A stretch of DNA of 64,000 nt, from NCBI GenBank assembly GCA_025054615.1, contig JANWZO010000012.1, forward strand, positions 23,363 to 87,362, written 5' to 3'. Below are positions 33,033 to 41,022 of this stretch, one piece after another. The stretch comes from Kiritimatiellia bacterium. GTDB taxonomy: Bacteria; Verrucomicrobiota; Kiritimatiellia; CAIVKH01. Every line of letters begins with the position of its first letter. Position 1 is the first letter of the stretch. Below the pieces are notes generated by a model. The model made no database searches and was not told where the DNA came from. It saw only the letters and a program-made list of their open reading frames with translations. The translations under genes and the position numbers were made by a program.

Positions 33033-33470
33033 TTACGCCGCCTCAATCGCAATCCGGCGCGGTTTTGTAGTCTCCTTCCTCGGCAACACCACTCGCAGGA
33101 TCCCGTTCTCATATCGGGCCTGCACCTTGTCCGCCTCAACCTCATACGGCAGGCGGATCGAACGCATGAACTTCCCCATCTCGCGCTCGCGGCGATGGTA
33201 ACTCTCCGCGGGCACCGACGAGTCGTCCTTGCGCTCGCCTTCAATCGTGACCACGTCCCCGGTCACTGAAACGGTTACATCCTTCGGATCCACCCCTGGA
33301 ATTTCGGCAGCCAATATGGCTTCCTCCGGAGAGGTCCACAGGTTGAGCGCGGGAAATTCCTCGGTCGGCGAAATGAAACCCGCCAGGAGCCGATTCATAT
33401 CCCGCTGCAACCGTTGCAGCTCCCGGAACGGATCCAACGTCCAATCGAACCGGGTCATCGGATAAACCAT
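33033..33470 (-). CDS. Hsp20 small heat-shock protein (first of three)
   Basis: A 145-aa small heat-shock protein. The arm contains DPFRELQRLQRDMNRLL; the ACD runs about 45-135 (TSPEEAILAAEIPGVDPKDV, SYHRREREMGKFMRSIRLP) and ends with PRRIAIEA, an I-x-I-like tail. ATG 33470 has AGGAGG upstream; the open frame extends 14 codons further with no ribosome site. First gene of a three-gene unit; the 12-bp and 26-bp gaps to the next two indicate one transcript. Confidence 0.93.
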   Translation of the reverse strand: MVYPMTRFDWTLDPFRELQRLQRDMNRLLAGFISPTEEFPALNLWTSPEEAILAAEIPGVDPKDVTVSVTGDVVTIEGERKDDSSVPAESYHRREREMGKFMRSIRLPYEVEADKVQARYENGILRVVLPRKETTKPRRIAIEAA

Positions 33471-33484
33471 GTTTATTCCTCCTT

Positions 33485-33499
33485 TCACGCCTTCTAAAT
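33485..33499 (-). promoter_or_regulatory. motif shared with dnaK leader (hsp20 copy)
   Basis: The minus strand reads ATTTAGAAGGC (33489-33499) followed by GTGAAAG, ending about 15 bases before the ATG of the first hsp20. A TATGCT hexamer (minus strand, 33501-33506) lies directly upstream and could be a -10 element, placing the motif at the transcript start. Confidence 0.35.
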
Positions 33500-33706
33500 T
33501 AGCATAACCCATGCCATAAATTCGAAGACATGCAATTCATTATAAATAAACTACTTACGACTAATCATTTTTTATAAAATGTGTCATATTGTCGCTATTT
33601 GCTAGGATTTTCGAATGTTTATGAGACAAAAGATTTCACCCAAATGAACGAATTGCCGCTCGCTTTCCCGAAGCGGCGACTACAAAATGAGCTCTCAAAT
33701 CGGTCC

Positions 33707-34612
33707 ATGAAGAGAGTTCGCGTTCTGATCAACCCGAATAGTGCCCGCGGAAATGCGTTGGACGAGGTTATCCGCGCTGTCAACCGATATTGGGATACAG
33801 CGGAGTGCGAAGTCACCTTCCAGATCAGTAACAGCATTCAGGACGGCCATGTGAAGGTCCGTCGCATGGTGCAGGACGGGATTGACCTTGTTCTAGTCGT
33901 GGGCGGGGACGGCGTCATCAACACGGCCGGTTCGGAGCTGATCGGCTCCAATATCGCGCTGGGCGTCATCCCGACTGGCAGCGGCAACGGGTTCGCTCGC
34001 CATTTCGGTATTCCGTTGAATGTCGAAGCGGCTGCCGTAGCGCTCGCGGACGGAGAAGTTTGCCCTATCGATGTGGGCTTCGCGAACGGCCGCCCGTTTT
34101 TTGTCACCTGCAGCATGGCGGCCGATGCCTCGTTGGTCCGCACATTCGAGGCGTTTCCATTTCGCGGCATCATGCCTTATGTTTTCGCAGCGGCGTATGA
34201 ACTGTTCGAATACCAGCCTCAGCGATTTGAGGTGGTTCTAGACGACGACGAAAAGCTCGTATTCCAGTATCCGCTCGTGTTTACGGTCGCAAATTTGACC
34301 CAATATGGCGGCGGCGCCCGAATCGCCCCGAAAGCCCGCCACGACGATGGCTATCTCGAGATGGTCGTGCTGGAAAAACAGGATGCCGCTCGCGCGATCG
34401 CGAACGTCGGGCGCCTGTTCGATGGAACGATCGACCGCTTGCCCGGCATCGTCACCCGGCGATTCCGCTCCATGCGAGTCCGCCGGGAGAAAGCGGCTGT
34501 GATCCAAGTGGACGGCGAATTGCAGGAAAGCGGTCCCGAGGTCGAAGTCGCTGTGCGCCCAGCAGGACTAAACGTGCTCGTCCCGCGCCGTCCTGCTTCG
34601 CCCGAATCATGA
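33707..34612 (+). CDS. diacylglycerol/sphingosine kinase-family lipid kinase (YegS-like)
   Basis: A 301-aa protein of the DAGK_cat family. It begins RVRVLINPNSARG, carries the nucleotide loop VVGGDGVINT and the signature IPTGSGNGFARHFGIP, and has a C-terminal beta-rich part (GGGARIAPKARHDDG). It should phosphorylate a lipid alcohol. The frame continues upstream to an ATG at 33644 and a GTG at 33581; 33707 gives the family-typical start, but no option has a good ribosome site. Its stop overlaps the next start (ATGA). Confidence 0.85.
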   Translation: MKRVRVLINPNSARGNALDEVIRAVNRYWDTAECEVTFQISNSIQDGHVKVRRMVQDGIDLVLVVGGDGVINTAGSELIGSNIALGVIPTGSGNGFARHFGIPLNVEAAAVALADGEVCPIDVGFANGRPFFVTCSMAADASLVRTFEAFPFRGIMPYVFAAAYELFEYQPQRFEVVLDDDEKLVFQYPLVFTVANLTQYGGGARIAPKARHDDGYLEMVVLEKQDAARAIANVGRLFDGTIDRLPGIVTRRFRSMRVRREKAAVIQVDGELQESGPEVEVAVRPAGLNVLVPRRPASPES

Positions 34613-35658
34613 GCACGCTTCGTTCAATGTCGCTACGTGCTTGGCGAGGGTTCGCCGTGCTCGCGGCCGTCTGGATCTGCCATGCGCCAGCGACGCTAGG
34701 ATCCGAAAAACGCGATTTCTCCTACAAGGGAAAGGTTCGCATCGACACGCCGATCCGCGCGATTTACCAAACCGACGAAGGGGAAATCCCCGCCAAAGAC
34801 CGAATCCGAATTTCCTTTTACAACATTGAAACGTTTACGGACGGGGAGGGAGACGGGCCTCTACGAACACCCGAGCGCAGAGAGGCGCAAACCAAAAACG
34901 CGGCCGACCTGATCGGCGAGATCGATCCGGACATTCTGTTCCTTGCAGAAATCGAAAACGAGCACGCGCTCCGCTTGTTGAACAACGCGCTAGATCGTCC
35001 ATTCCCGTTTGGTTGGGTCACCGCGTATGCGCGGGAGGATGGCCGGGAGGAAAAACTCAACCACGCCCTGCTGTCTCGAATCCGACCCTCCCGCGTCCTT
35101 GAAATGGATTTCGGCCCTCTCCAGGGTGCGGGGCGCCCTCCCCGCGGCGTTCTCCGCGCGGAATTTCAACTGGACAACAACCGCCCGCTTATCGTCTATG
35201 CCGTGCACCTCAAATCCAATTACGGCTACCGTCCGCTCAATCTGTACAAACGAAAACACGCGCTTTCGATCGTGGCCGCCGATGCACGCGCCCTCCAAGA
35301 GTCCGGCGCCCCATGCGAGCTGCTGATTGTCGGCGACTTCAACAACGACCCGCGCGCCCCTGAATTCGCTGATGATTGGTCCCTCGAGCAGCTCCGAGGC
35401 TGGTACGATCTCTGGCAAGACATCCCGTTCCCGGACCGCGTAACCTGTCCGACACGTCGCGGAAACCCCGAACGGGAATTTCCGCCGGTCGCCTTCGACC
35501 GAATTTACGCTGGCGGCGATGCGACCAACCGCCCTTGGGTCGCGGCATCCCCGGGCGTATTGCAACGAGGCGTCGATGTCCGTAATGCGGACGCCCTCCC
35601 CGGCGATGGCGGACACATTTCTGACCACTACCCCGTTTGGATCGACCTCGTGCGATAA
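34609..35658 (+). CDS. secreted endonuclease/exonuclease/phosphatase-family protein
   Basis: A 349-aa exported EEP-superfamily enzyme. Signal peptide about 1-31 (AVLAAVWICHAPATLG). The metal-dependent core shows SFYNIETFTDG, ILFLAEIENE (catalytic Glu), VYAVHLKSNYG, LLIVGDFNNDP and the final GGHISDHYPVWIDL His/Asp pair. It could be a nuclease or a phospholipid/inositol phosphatase. The four-base overlap with the lipid-kinase-like gene suggests linked lipid work, but that is inference. Confidence 0.85.
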   Translation: MSTLRSMSLRAWRGFAVLAAVWICHAPATLGSEKRDFSYKGKVRIDTPIRAIYQTDEGEIPAKDRIRISFYNIETFTDGEGDGPLRTPERREAQTKNAADLIGEIDPDILFLAEIENEHALRLLNNALDRPFPFGWVTAYAREDGREEKLNHALLSRIRPSRVLEMDFGPLQGAGRPPRGVLRAEFQLDNNRPLIVYAVHLKSNYGYRPLNLYKRKHALSIVAADARALQESGAPCELLIVGDFNNDPRAPEFADDWSLEQLRGWYDLWQDIPFPDRVTCPTRRGNPEREFPPVAFDRIYAGGDATNRPWVAASPGVLQRGVDVRNADALPGDGGHISDHYPVWIDLVR

Positions 35659-35730
35659 ACCGGCGGCCGGTTAGCAGTGCGCGATTGATTGATCGACATC
35701 CGGCGTACAGGGCCGGTAGCCCTAGTCGAT

Positions 35731-36132
35731 TCAGTCGTATTTTTTTCGAAACCGGACCTTTTCTTCGGCGGGCGGTGGCTCTGTCGGGGCCGAATCGCCG
35801 GGAGACGGAGTCCCCGTCGAGGCCGCGTCGGCTTGGGGCGGCTGGCCGCCCGAAGCGCTAGCGGCGCCGATAACCTCGACATAATTCAGTTTCAGCATCG
35901 CCGCCGTCTGCTTGATCAGACGCTCCTCATCGGCGGTCAGATTGCCCTTTGTCTTCGCTTCGAGCATGTCCAGCATGTCGATCGCGTGCTGCGCGGCTTC
36001 GAGATCGACTTCCGCCTTCTGCCGAGCCGGATGGATCAGCTTGCCCATCCCAACGAGGGCGGCATGAGCGAATGAATCCACCAACTGCTCAAACAGAGCG
36101 CGGTGTAGTTCATCAAGGTTCGTCGGATTCAT
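35731..36132 (-). CDS. DUF1844 protein
   Basis: A 133-aa protein. The conserved DUF1844 helices cover about residues 8-85 (FAHAALVGMGKLIHP, DLEAAQHAIDMLDMLEAKT, LTADEERLIKQTAAML), followed by a proline/alanine-rich tail ending in VRFRKKYD. The family is widespread in PVC, Acidobacteria and delta-type groups, and its function is unknown. ATG 36132 has GGAGG six bases upstream. It overlaps the M16 protease 3' end by 20 bases. Confidence 0.85.
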   Translation of the reverse strand: MNPTNLDELHRALFEQLVDSFAHAALVGMGKLIHPARQKAEVDLEAAQHAIDMLDMLEAKTKGNLTADEERLIKQTAAMLKLNYVEVIGAASASGGQPPQADAASTGTPSPGDSAPTEPPPAEEKVRFRKKYD

Positions 36133-38785
36133 CATCCACCTCCGTTGCCTCGTCGCTCGGCGCCTGGTCCGCCGGCCGCACGACGGCCACGGCGCATCGA
36201 TCCTCCCGCAGAAGCTCCGCCGCCAAGCGTCGGACATCCTCAGGGGTCAACTGCAGCAACCGCTGTTCGAGTTCGAGCGAATAGCGGTAGCCCAGCCCAT
36301 ATAGTTCGTTGAGGGCGCAGGACATCGCAAGCTCTCCGTTGTTCTGGAGGCTCATGCTGGCCGCGGCGGCTAGTTGCGCCCGGGCGCGCTCAAACTCATC
36401 AGGCCGCAATCCTTCTCGGACAATTCGCGCTACCTGTTCGCGCATGAGAGACTCCACCTCCGCGATGGCGTCATCCCGTGTGCCCGCATAGAGGGCAAAA
36501 AAGCCCGGATCGAGCGCCGTGAGGCCAAAGGCGCCGACAAAATAGACAAGCCCGCGCTTCTCGCGGATCTCAATCCCGAGATCGGAGGACAATCCGCTCA
36601 ATGCCTTTTGCAAGACGTTCAGCGCGTCGACACGAGGGTCGAAGAAGTTGATGCCCGGATATCCCAGCAAAACGATTGCTTGCTGCCGCGGCTCGCGCCG
36701 TTCGCTTCGAGCAGGCAGCACAGGCGGCGCCGCTTTGCATGAGAGCGCAGGCCGCTGTCCTTCCGGCATCGGATCAAAAAACCGTGACGCCAGCGATCGG
36801 GCCCGTTCAACCGTGATGTCACCGAAGAGCGCCAGCACGACATTCGACCGATTGACAAGCCGCTGATAGTGGGCAACCACCGCGTCGCGGCTCAGGGCGT
36901 CAACCGATTCCTCGGTGCCCTCTGTTGTGAAACGGTACGGGTGGTTGGGGAACAGAAGCGCCCGCAACTCATCCTGCGCCACGCTCATCGGCTGTTCACG
37001 TTTCCGGCGAATCGCAGCGAGCTGGAGGTCGCGCTGCTTCTCGAATTCGGCCGGATCGAACGACGGCTCGAGGAGGCATTCGGCCATTAGGCCGAGGACG
37101 GCCTCGGCATCTTCGGATAACATCATCGCCGAGAGCCCGAAACTGTTTCGGCCGGAAAAGGCTTCGAGGCTTGCCCCCAGTTGTTCAATGTGGGCCGCGA
37201 TTTCCGCGGCCGATCGTCGGGCTGTCCCGCGGGTCAGCAAATTTGCGGTTAGATCCGTAATCCCGGCATTCTCTGCGCTTTCGGACAACAATCCGCCGCC
37301 AAACGCGGCCACCGCATGCACAAACGGAAGCCGACGGTCTTCCCGAACGATGAGCGGAATCCCGTTCGGAAGTTCGACGCGGTGGATGCTCAATTCGGGG
37401 CGTCGCGGCTCGGAGCGAGCAACGGACTCTACCTTAGGCGAAAGAACTACGGTGGTCCGCCGGCCGGATTCTAGATACCGGCGCGCCACCTCTCGAATCT
37501 GTTCGGCAGTCACCGCCTCGAGGCGGGAGAGGTATACTTCCACAAATCGAGGGTTGCCCGTATAGAACTCGCCCGAGGCGTAGGCGGCGGCCTGGCCGCT
37601 CATGGTCTGCAGGTCATCCAACTCGTCCACTAGGAGATTCCGGCGGGCCTTGGCGACCTCCTCGTCGCCAAATCCTCTCTCGACCCAGGAAGCGATTTCC
37701 TCGTCCAGCGCCCGTCGGACTTCGGCTTCGCGGTCCGGATCAAACACGGCGGTAATCGCGAACAAGCCCGTGTCGCGCGGCGTAAACGACCATGCACCGA
37801 TGCTGTGGACGATGCGTTCCCGCTCTTTCAGCCGGGCTTCGAGTCGGGAACTGCGACCCTGCCCGACCACTGAGGCAAGCAGATCGAGCGCGGCCGCGTC
37901 CGGGTGGTCCAGCGGGACCGTGTGCCAGGCCATCGCGAGCCGCGCGAGTTCGACCTTCGCTATCTGCCGAGCCTCGCGCGGAGCCACCTGCGGCGGCTCC
38001 GCCGGCAGCGGGTCCTGCGGCCGCGCCCGCCGCGCGAACCCGCTAAACACCTGCCGCAGATGCGCCTCGACCTCGTCCGGATCAATGTCGCCGACCACGA
38101 CGGCGATCATGTTGTCTGGCACATAATGTTGGCGGTAATATGCGAGCAGTTCCTCGCGCGTCATCGTCCGGAAAATGTCCTCATAACCGATTACGGGAAA
38201 CCGGTAAGGGTGCACGCGATACGCTGTGCTCCACAGCAGGTGGCTCAGTTCGCGCTCCGGGCTGTCCCTGCCCATGGCGAACTCGCGAAGGATGACCTCT
38301 TTCTCCCGCTGCCATTCCTCCTCCGGCAGCGATGCATTCATCACCGCATCGGCCAGCACATCGACACCCACCCGCCAGTTTCGCGATGGCAGATCCGCGT
38401 AGAACACGGTTCGGTCATGGCTGGTATAGGCATTGATGTCGCCCCCGGCGTCGTCGATGGCCCGCGTGATTTCAGCGACTCCGCGTGTCGTTGTGCCCTT
38501 GAAAATCATGTGTTCCATGTAATGGGACAGGCCCGCGCCGAGCCACGGGCTTTCATGAATCGAGCCCGAACCGACCCAGATCTGGACCGACACAACCGGC
38601 GCGCTGGAGTCGGGCTTGATCAGGCAAACCAACCCGTTCTCTAGCACCACTCGGCGAAGAGGATCGTTTGCTGCGCGAAGCGCATCTAGCGGACCGGCCT
38701 CAAGTCGATTCATCGCTGCACTCCCCATCATCGCGACTGCAAACAACAGAGGCGCAACTCGCCGGGTTGGGCGGGAACAAACCAT
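36113..38785 (-). CDS. exported M16 zinc protease with two M16 units
   Basis: An 890-aa pitrilysin-type peptidase. A signal peptide covers about 1-24. The N-terminal unit has the inverted zinc motif His88-x2-Glu91-His92 (SHYMEHMIF) with the third ligand Glu168 (EVILREFAM) 76 residues later. The second M16 unit (about 455-870) has no HxxEH and is the usual inactive half. It should cut peptides or misfolded proteins in the periplasm. The ATG at 38785 is preferred; a longer open frame overlaps the Minf_1886 gene. Confidence 0.92.
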   Translation of the reverse strand: MVCSRPTRRVAPLLFAVAMMGSAAMNRLEAGPLDALRAANDPLRRVVLENGLVCLIKPDSSAPVVSVQIWVGSGSIHESPWLGAGLSHYMEHMIFKGTTTRGVAEITRAIDDAGGDINAYTSHDRTVFYADLPSRNWRVGVDVLADAVMNASLPEEEWQREKEVILREFAMGRDSPERELSHLLWSTAYRVHPYRFPVIGYEDIFRTMTREELLAYYRQHYVPDNMIAVVVGDIDPDEVEAHLRQVFSGFARRARPQDPLPAEPPQVAPREARQIAKVELARLAMAWHTVPLDHPDAAALDLLASVVGQGRSSRLEARLKERERIVHSIGAWSFTPRDTGLFAITAVFDPDREAEVRRALDEEIASWVERGFGDEEVAKARRNLLVDELDDLQTMSGQAAAYASGEFYTGNPRFVEVYLSRLEAVTAEQIREVARRYLESGRRTTVVLSPKVESVARSEPRRPELSIHRVELPNGIPLIVREDRRLPFVHAVAAFGGGLLSESAENAGITDLTANLLTRGTARRSAAEIAAHIEQLGASLEAFSGRNSFGLSAMMLSEDAEAVLGLMAECLLEPSFDPAEFEKQRDLQLAAIRRKREQPMSVAQDELRALLFPNHPYRFTTEGTEESVDALSRDAVVAHYQRLVNRSNVVLALFGDITVERARSLASRFFDPMPEGQRPALSCKAAPPVLPARSERREPRQQAIVLLGYPGINFFDPRVDALNVLQKALSGLSSDLGIEIREKRGLVYFVGAFGLTALDPGFFALYAGTRDDAIAEVESLMREQVARIVREGLRPDEFERARAQLAAAASMSLQNNGELAMSCALNELYGLGYRYSLELEQRLLQLTPEDVRRLAAELLREDRCAVAVVRPADQAPSDEATEVDDESDEP

Positions 38786-38801
38786 GGCAGCATGGCGGCG
38801 A

Positions 38802-39227
38802 TCAGCGGGTCGACGCGCCTCGTTCGCTCGAAAAGCGCGCGGGATGTTCGGGCCGGAACGGCTTGGAAAACGCCGTTTCGAAATCATACCCGCCGTGAAA
38901 ATCCTCGATGCGATCCTGCTCCGTCTTCCCGAAAACCCCTTCCCGCACCAGGTTGAACACGATCTCGCCGACGTCCTCGGTCGAGCGGATCCCCCAGTGC
39001 CGCAACACGCGCAAGGCCAAGGGGCCAAACTCCTCCAGCGCGTATTTCCGGAAGCCTTCCAGCAGCTCCTGTCCGGTCACGTGGCGGGCCGGTCCTTCGG
39101 CGGGCTTGTTCAGCATTTTGATCGTGTAGTCGAGGGCTTCCCGCACAAAGTGATATGCGTCCTCCGCATACCGCGGGTCCCGGTTGAGAATGTTTTCCAG
39201 CGCCTCTTGAAAGTTGACCTTCTTCAT
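38802..39227 (-). CDS. Minf_1886 family protein
   Basis: A 141-aa protein of the Minf_1886 family, first named from Methylacidiphilum and typical of Verrucomicrobia relatives. Conserved text is YHFVREALDYTIK, GQELLEGFRKYALEEFG, ALRVLRHWGIRSTEDVGEIVF and a C-terminal DFETAF. It appears helical and cytosolic; function unknown. The ATG at 39227 starts the family; the open frame runs 20 codons further with no ribosome site. It lies 16 bp upstream of the M16 protease. Confidence 0.88.
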   Translation of the reverse strand: MKKVNFQEALENILNRDPRYAEDAYHFVREALDYTIKMLNKPAEGPARHVTGQELLEGFRKYALEEFGPLALRVLRHWGIRSTEDVGEIVFNLVREGVFGKTEQDRIEDFHGGYDFETAFSKPFRPEHPARFSSERGASTR

Positions 39228-39313
39228 CTGCCCATCGTCAAGATAGCACGGCCGTCCGCGGAAGAAAAGCGGCGGAGCTTGGGCCAACGATTAAATTATC
39301 ACGAAGGCGACGT

Positions 39314-39757
39314 TCACTCCTTTTGCAGATCACTGGATTGCAGGCCGCCGCGGATCCGTCGCGCGAATTCCGCCATCTCCGCGCCCCCGCTGTACGCGCC
39401 GGCGCGCCAGTTCCACGAGTGTCCGTCGCCTTCGAACCGCGGAATGACGTGGAAATGAACATGCGGCACCGTTTGGCCCGCCGCGGCTCCGTTGGTCTGG
39501 TGCACGTTCACGCCATCAGCGCCCAGCCCGCGGAAGAGAGCGCCCGCGACGCGCTGCACCGTCTGCATCACCCGCCCCAACGCCTCCGCCGGCACATCGG
39601 TGATCCGTTCGACATGAATTTTCGGAATGACGAGCGTATGCCCCTTAATGATCGGACCAATGTCGAGGAAGGCGAGTGTTGCATCGTCTTCATACACGGC
39701 CTGACATGGCAACTCGCCGCGCAGAATCCTACAAAATACGCAATCCGGTTTATTCAT
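39314..39757 (-). CDS. HIT-family hydrolase
   Basis: A 147-aa histidine-triad protein (HINT-like). The triad His99-x-His101-x-His103 is in VPHVHFHVIP; zinc residues Cys6 and Cys9 (CVFCRI) and the core GHTLVIPKIHV are present. It hydrolyses nucleotide phosphoramidates or similar adducts. Start ATG 39757 is chosen with GAGG nine bases upstream; two ATGs and other starts occur further up. It overlaps the preceding small membrane gene by eight bases. Confidence 0.92.
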   Translation of the reverse strand: MNKPDCVFCRILRGELPCQAVYEDDATLAFLDIGPIIKGHTLVIPKIHVERITDVPAEALGRVMQTVQRVAGALFRGLGADGVNVHQTNGAAAGQTVPHVHFHVIPRFEGDGHSWNWRAGAYSGGAEMAEFARRIRGGLQSSDLQKE

Positions 39758-39965
39758 CGTCATCCGCCTCATACAGCATTGCCGGTGGCGGCCACTCAGC
39801 GTTTTCGTCTGCGACCGCATCGGGGGACCGCCCATGGACAAGCCGCGAAACCGTCCCCACGAGAAGGACGGCGATCAAACACCCCAACACCCATCGCTCG
39901 GCCGGCGTCAATGCGAACCAGCCGAGCGCCATCCAGCCCAACCGGTGATTCCGCCTCTTGTCCAC
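39750..39965 (-). CDS. small single-pass membrane protein
   Basis: A 71-aa protein with one transmembrane helix at about 24-42 (VLGCLIAVLLVGTVSRLV) after LTPAERW, and an acidic tail ending EADDDE. The LTPAERxVLxxL pattern recurs in small Verrucomicrobia membrane proteins (from memory), but no function is known. The start is the GTG at 39965 or the ATG at 39932. Its 3' end overlaps the HIT gene by eight bases, so it is probably translated with it. Confidence 0.6.
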   Translation of the reverse strand: MDKRRNHRLGWMALGWFALTPAERWVLGCLIAVLLVGTVSRLVHGRSPDAVADENAEWPPPAMLYEADDDE

Positions 39966-40019
39966 ACAATCATCCTAACGCGGCAGCGGGTCGGGGCGCA
40001 ACGGGACTGCACCAGGTTT

Positions 40020-40084
40020 TTTCCATGGTCTGGAAATTCCATGGCATGGAAGCCGAATACTATCTTTTTTCCATAGCATGGAAA
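40020..40084 (+). repeat. 65-bp triple-palindrome element, copy B
   Basis: Units: TTTCCATGGTCTGGAAA (40020-40036), TTCCATGGCATGGAA (40037-40051), a 17-nt spacer ending in T (40052-40068), TTCCATAGCATGGAAA (40069-40084). An extra half-site ATGGAAA lies at 40105-40111. It sits in a divergent intergenic region, 100 bp before the AsmA-like gene. Confidence 0.88.
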
Positions 40085-40183
40085 TCCGGCCCATATCCTT
40101 TACGATGGAAATCCCAAGGTAATTCAATGGGGTTGTGTCCAGCGCGGAAGACGGCTATTGAATGAAGTTTTTTAGGAGCGTTT

Positions 40184-41005
40184 ATGCGTTTTGCCAAACC
40201 GCTGCTGATTTTCCTCTTAATCCTGGTCGCCGTCGTCGTTCTGGCGGTGAGGTTTCTCGGTGGGGCCGCCATTAAGCAGGCCGTCAATACGGGCGGGCCC
40301 CTGCTTCTCGGCGTACCAGTCCGGTTGGAATCCGCCACGTTCCAGCCGTTTTCCGGCCGGCTTGTCCTCGGGAACCTATTTGTCGGGAATCCGGAAGGAT
40401 TTTCGCCGGAAGGCCTGTTGCGGCTCCAATCGTTGGAGATCGACTGGGACGCCCGTTCACTGCTAACCGACACCGTGCGGGTTCGACGGATCGTGATGCG
40501 CGCACCGGAAATTCGAATCGAGAAGGGCTTGGATTCGAACAACATCCGAAGGCTGCTCGAGAACCTGGAGAAACGGGCTTCTGAACGCCCGCCTTCGCCA
40601 CCGCCCTCGCGACCGCAGGCCGAGCCGCCCCAAGCCGACCGCGGGAAGCGTTTGACCATCGACGAGGTGATCCTGGAGGGCGGACGCCTTCATGTAGCGA
40701 CACCGGCCGTGCGCGGTTCCCTCGCGGCGGTCAAGCTGCCCACCATCACCATCCGCGATCTCGGAGGTGGCGACGGGATTAGCGTCATCGAAGCGATTGC
40801 CATAGTGGCCCGCGCCTTGCTGGATGCTTCCGTGCATACGGCTTCGAAACTGGGCGGCGGTCTCTTTGAAGTGCTGATCGGCGCATCCGACCAGGCGGCG
40901 AGCACGGGCGCAGATGAGTCGCAGCACCCTGAAAAGCGCAACGCCGCGGCGGTTCTTCAGAATCTCGGAAATCTGCTCAAGAAGGATGAAAAGGCCGCTG
41001 AATAG
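40184..41005 (+). CDS. AsmA-like membrane protein
   Basis: A 273-aa protein with one N-terminal membrane anchor (about 5-23, LLIFLLILVAVVVLAV) and a periplasmic domain of AsmA/DUF748 type: VPVRLESATFQPFSGRLVL and LQSLEIDWDARSLLTDTVRVR are the repeating beta patterns of lipid-transport and envelope proteins. It is much shorter than classical AsmA, with a low-complexity linker (RPPSPPPSRPQ) and a charged tail. AGGAG precedes the ATG. It may help outer-membrane lipid flow; not proven. rarA follows by 17 bp. Confidence 0.7.
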   Translation: MRFAKPLLIFLLILVAVVVLAVRFLGGAAIKQAVNTGGPLLLGVPVRLESATFQPFSGRLVLGNLFVGNPEGFSPEGLLRLQSLEIDWDARSLLTDTVRVRRIVMRAPEIRIEKGLDSNNIRRLLENLEKRASERPPSPPPSRPQAEPPQADRGKRLTIDEVILEGGRLHVATPAVRGSLAAVKLPTITIRDLGGGDGISVIEAIAIVARALLDASVHTASKLGGGLFEVLIGASDQAASTGADESQHPEKRNAAAVLQNLGNLLKKDEKAAE

Positions 41006-41022
41006 CGGGGCGGCGTGTTCCA

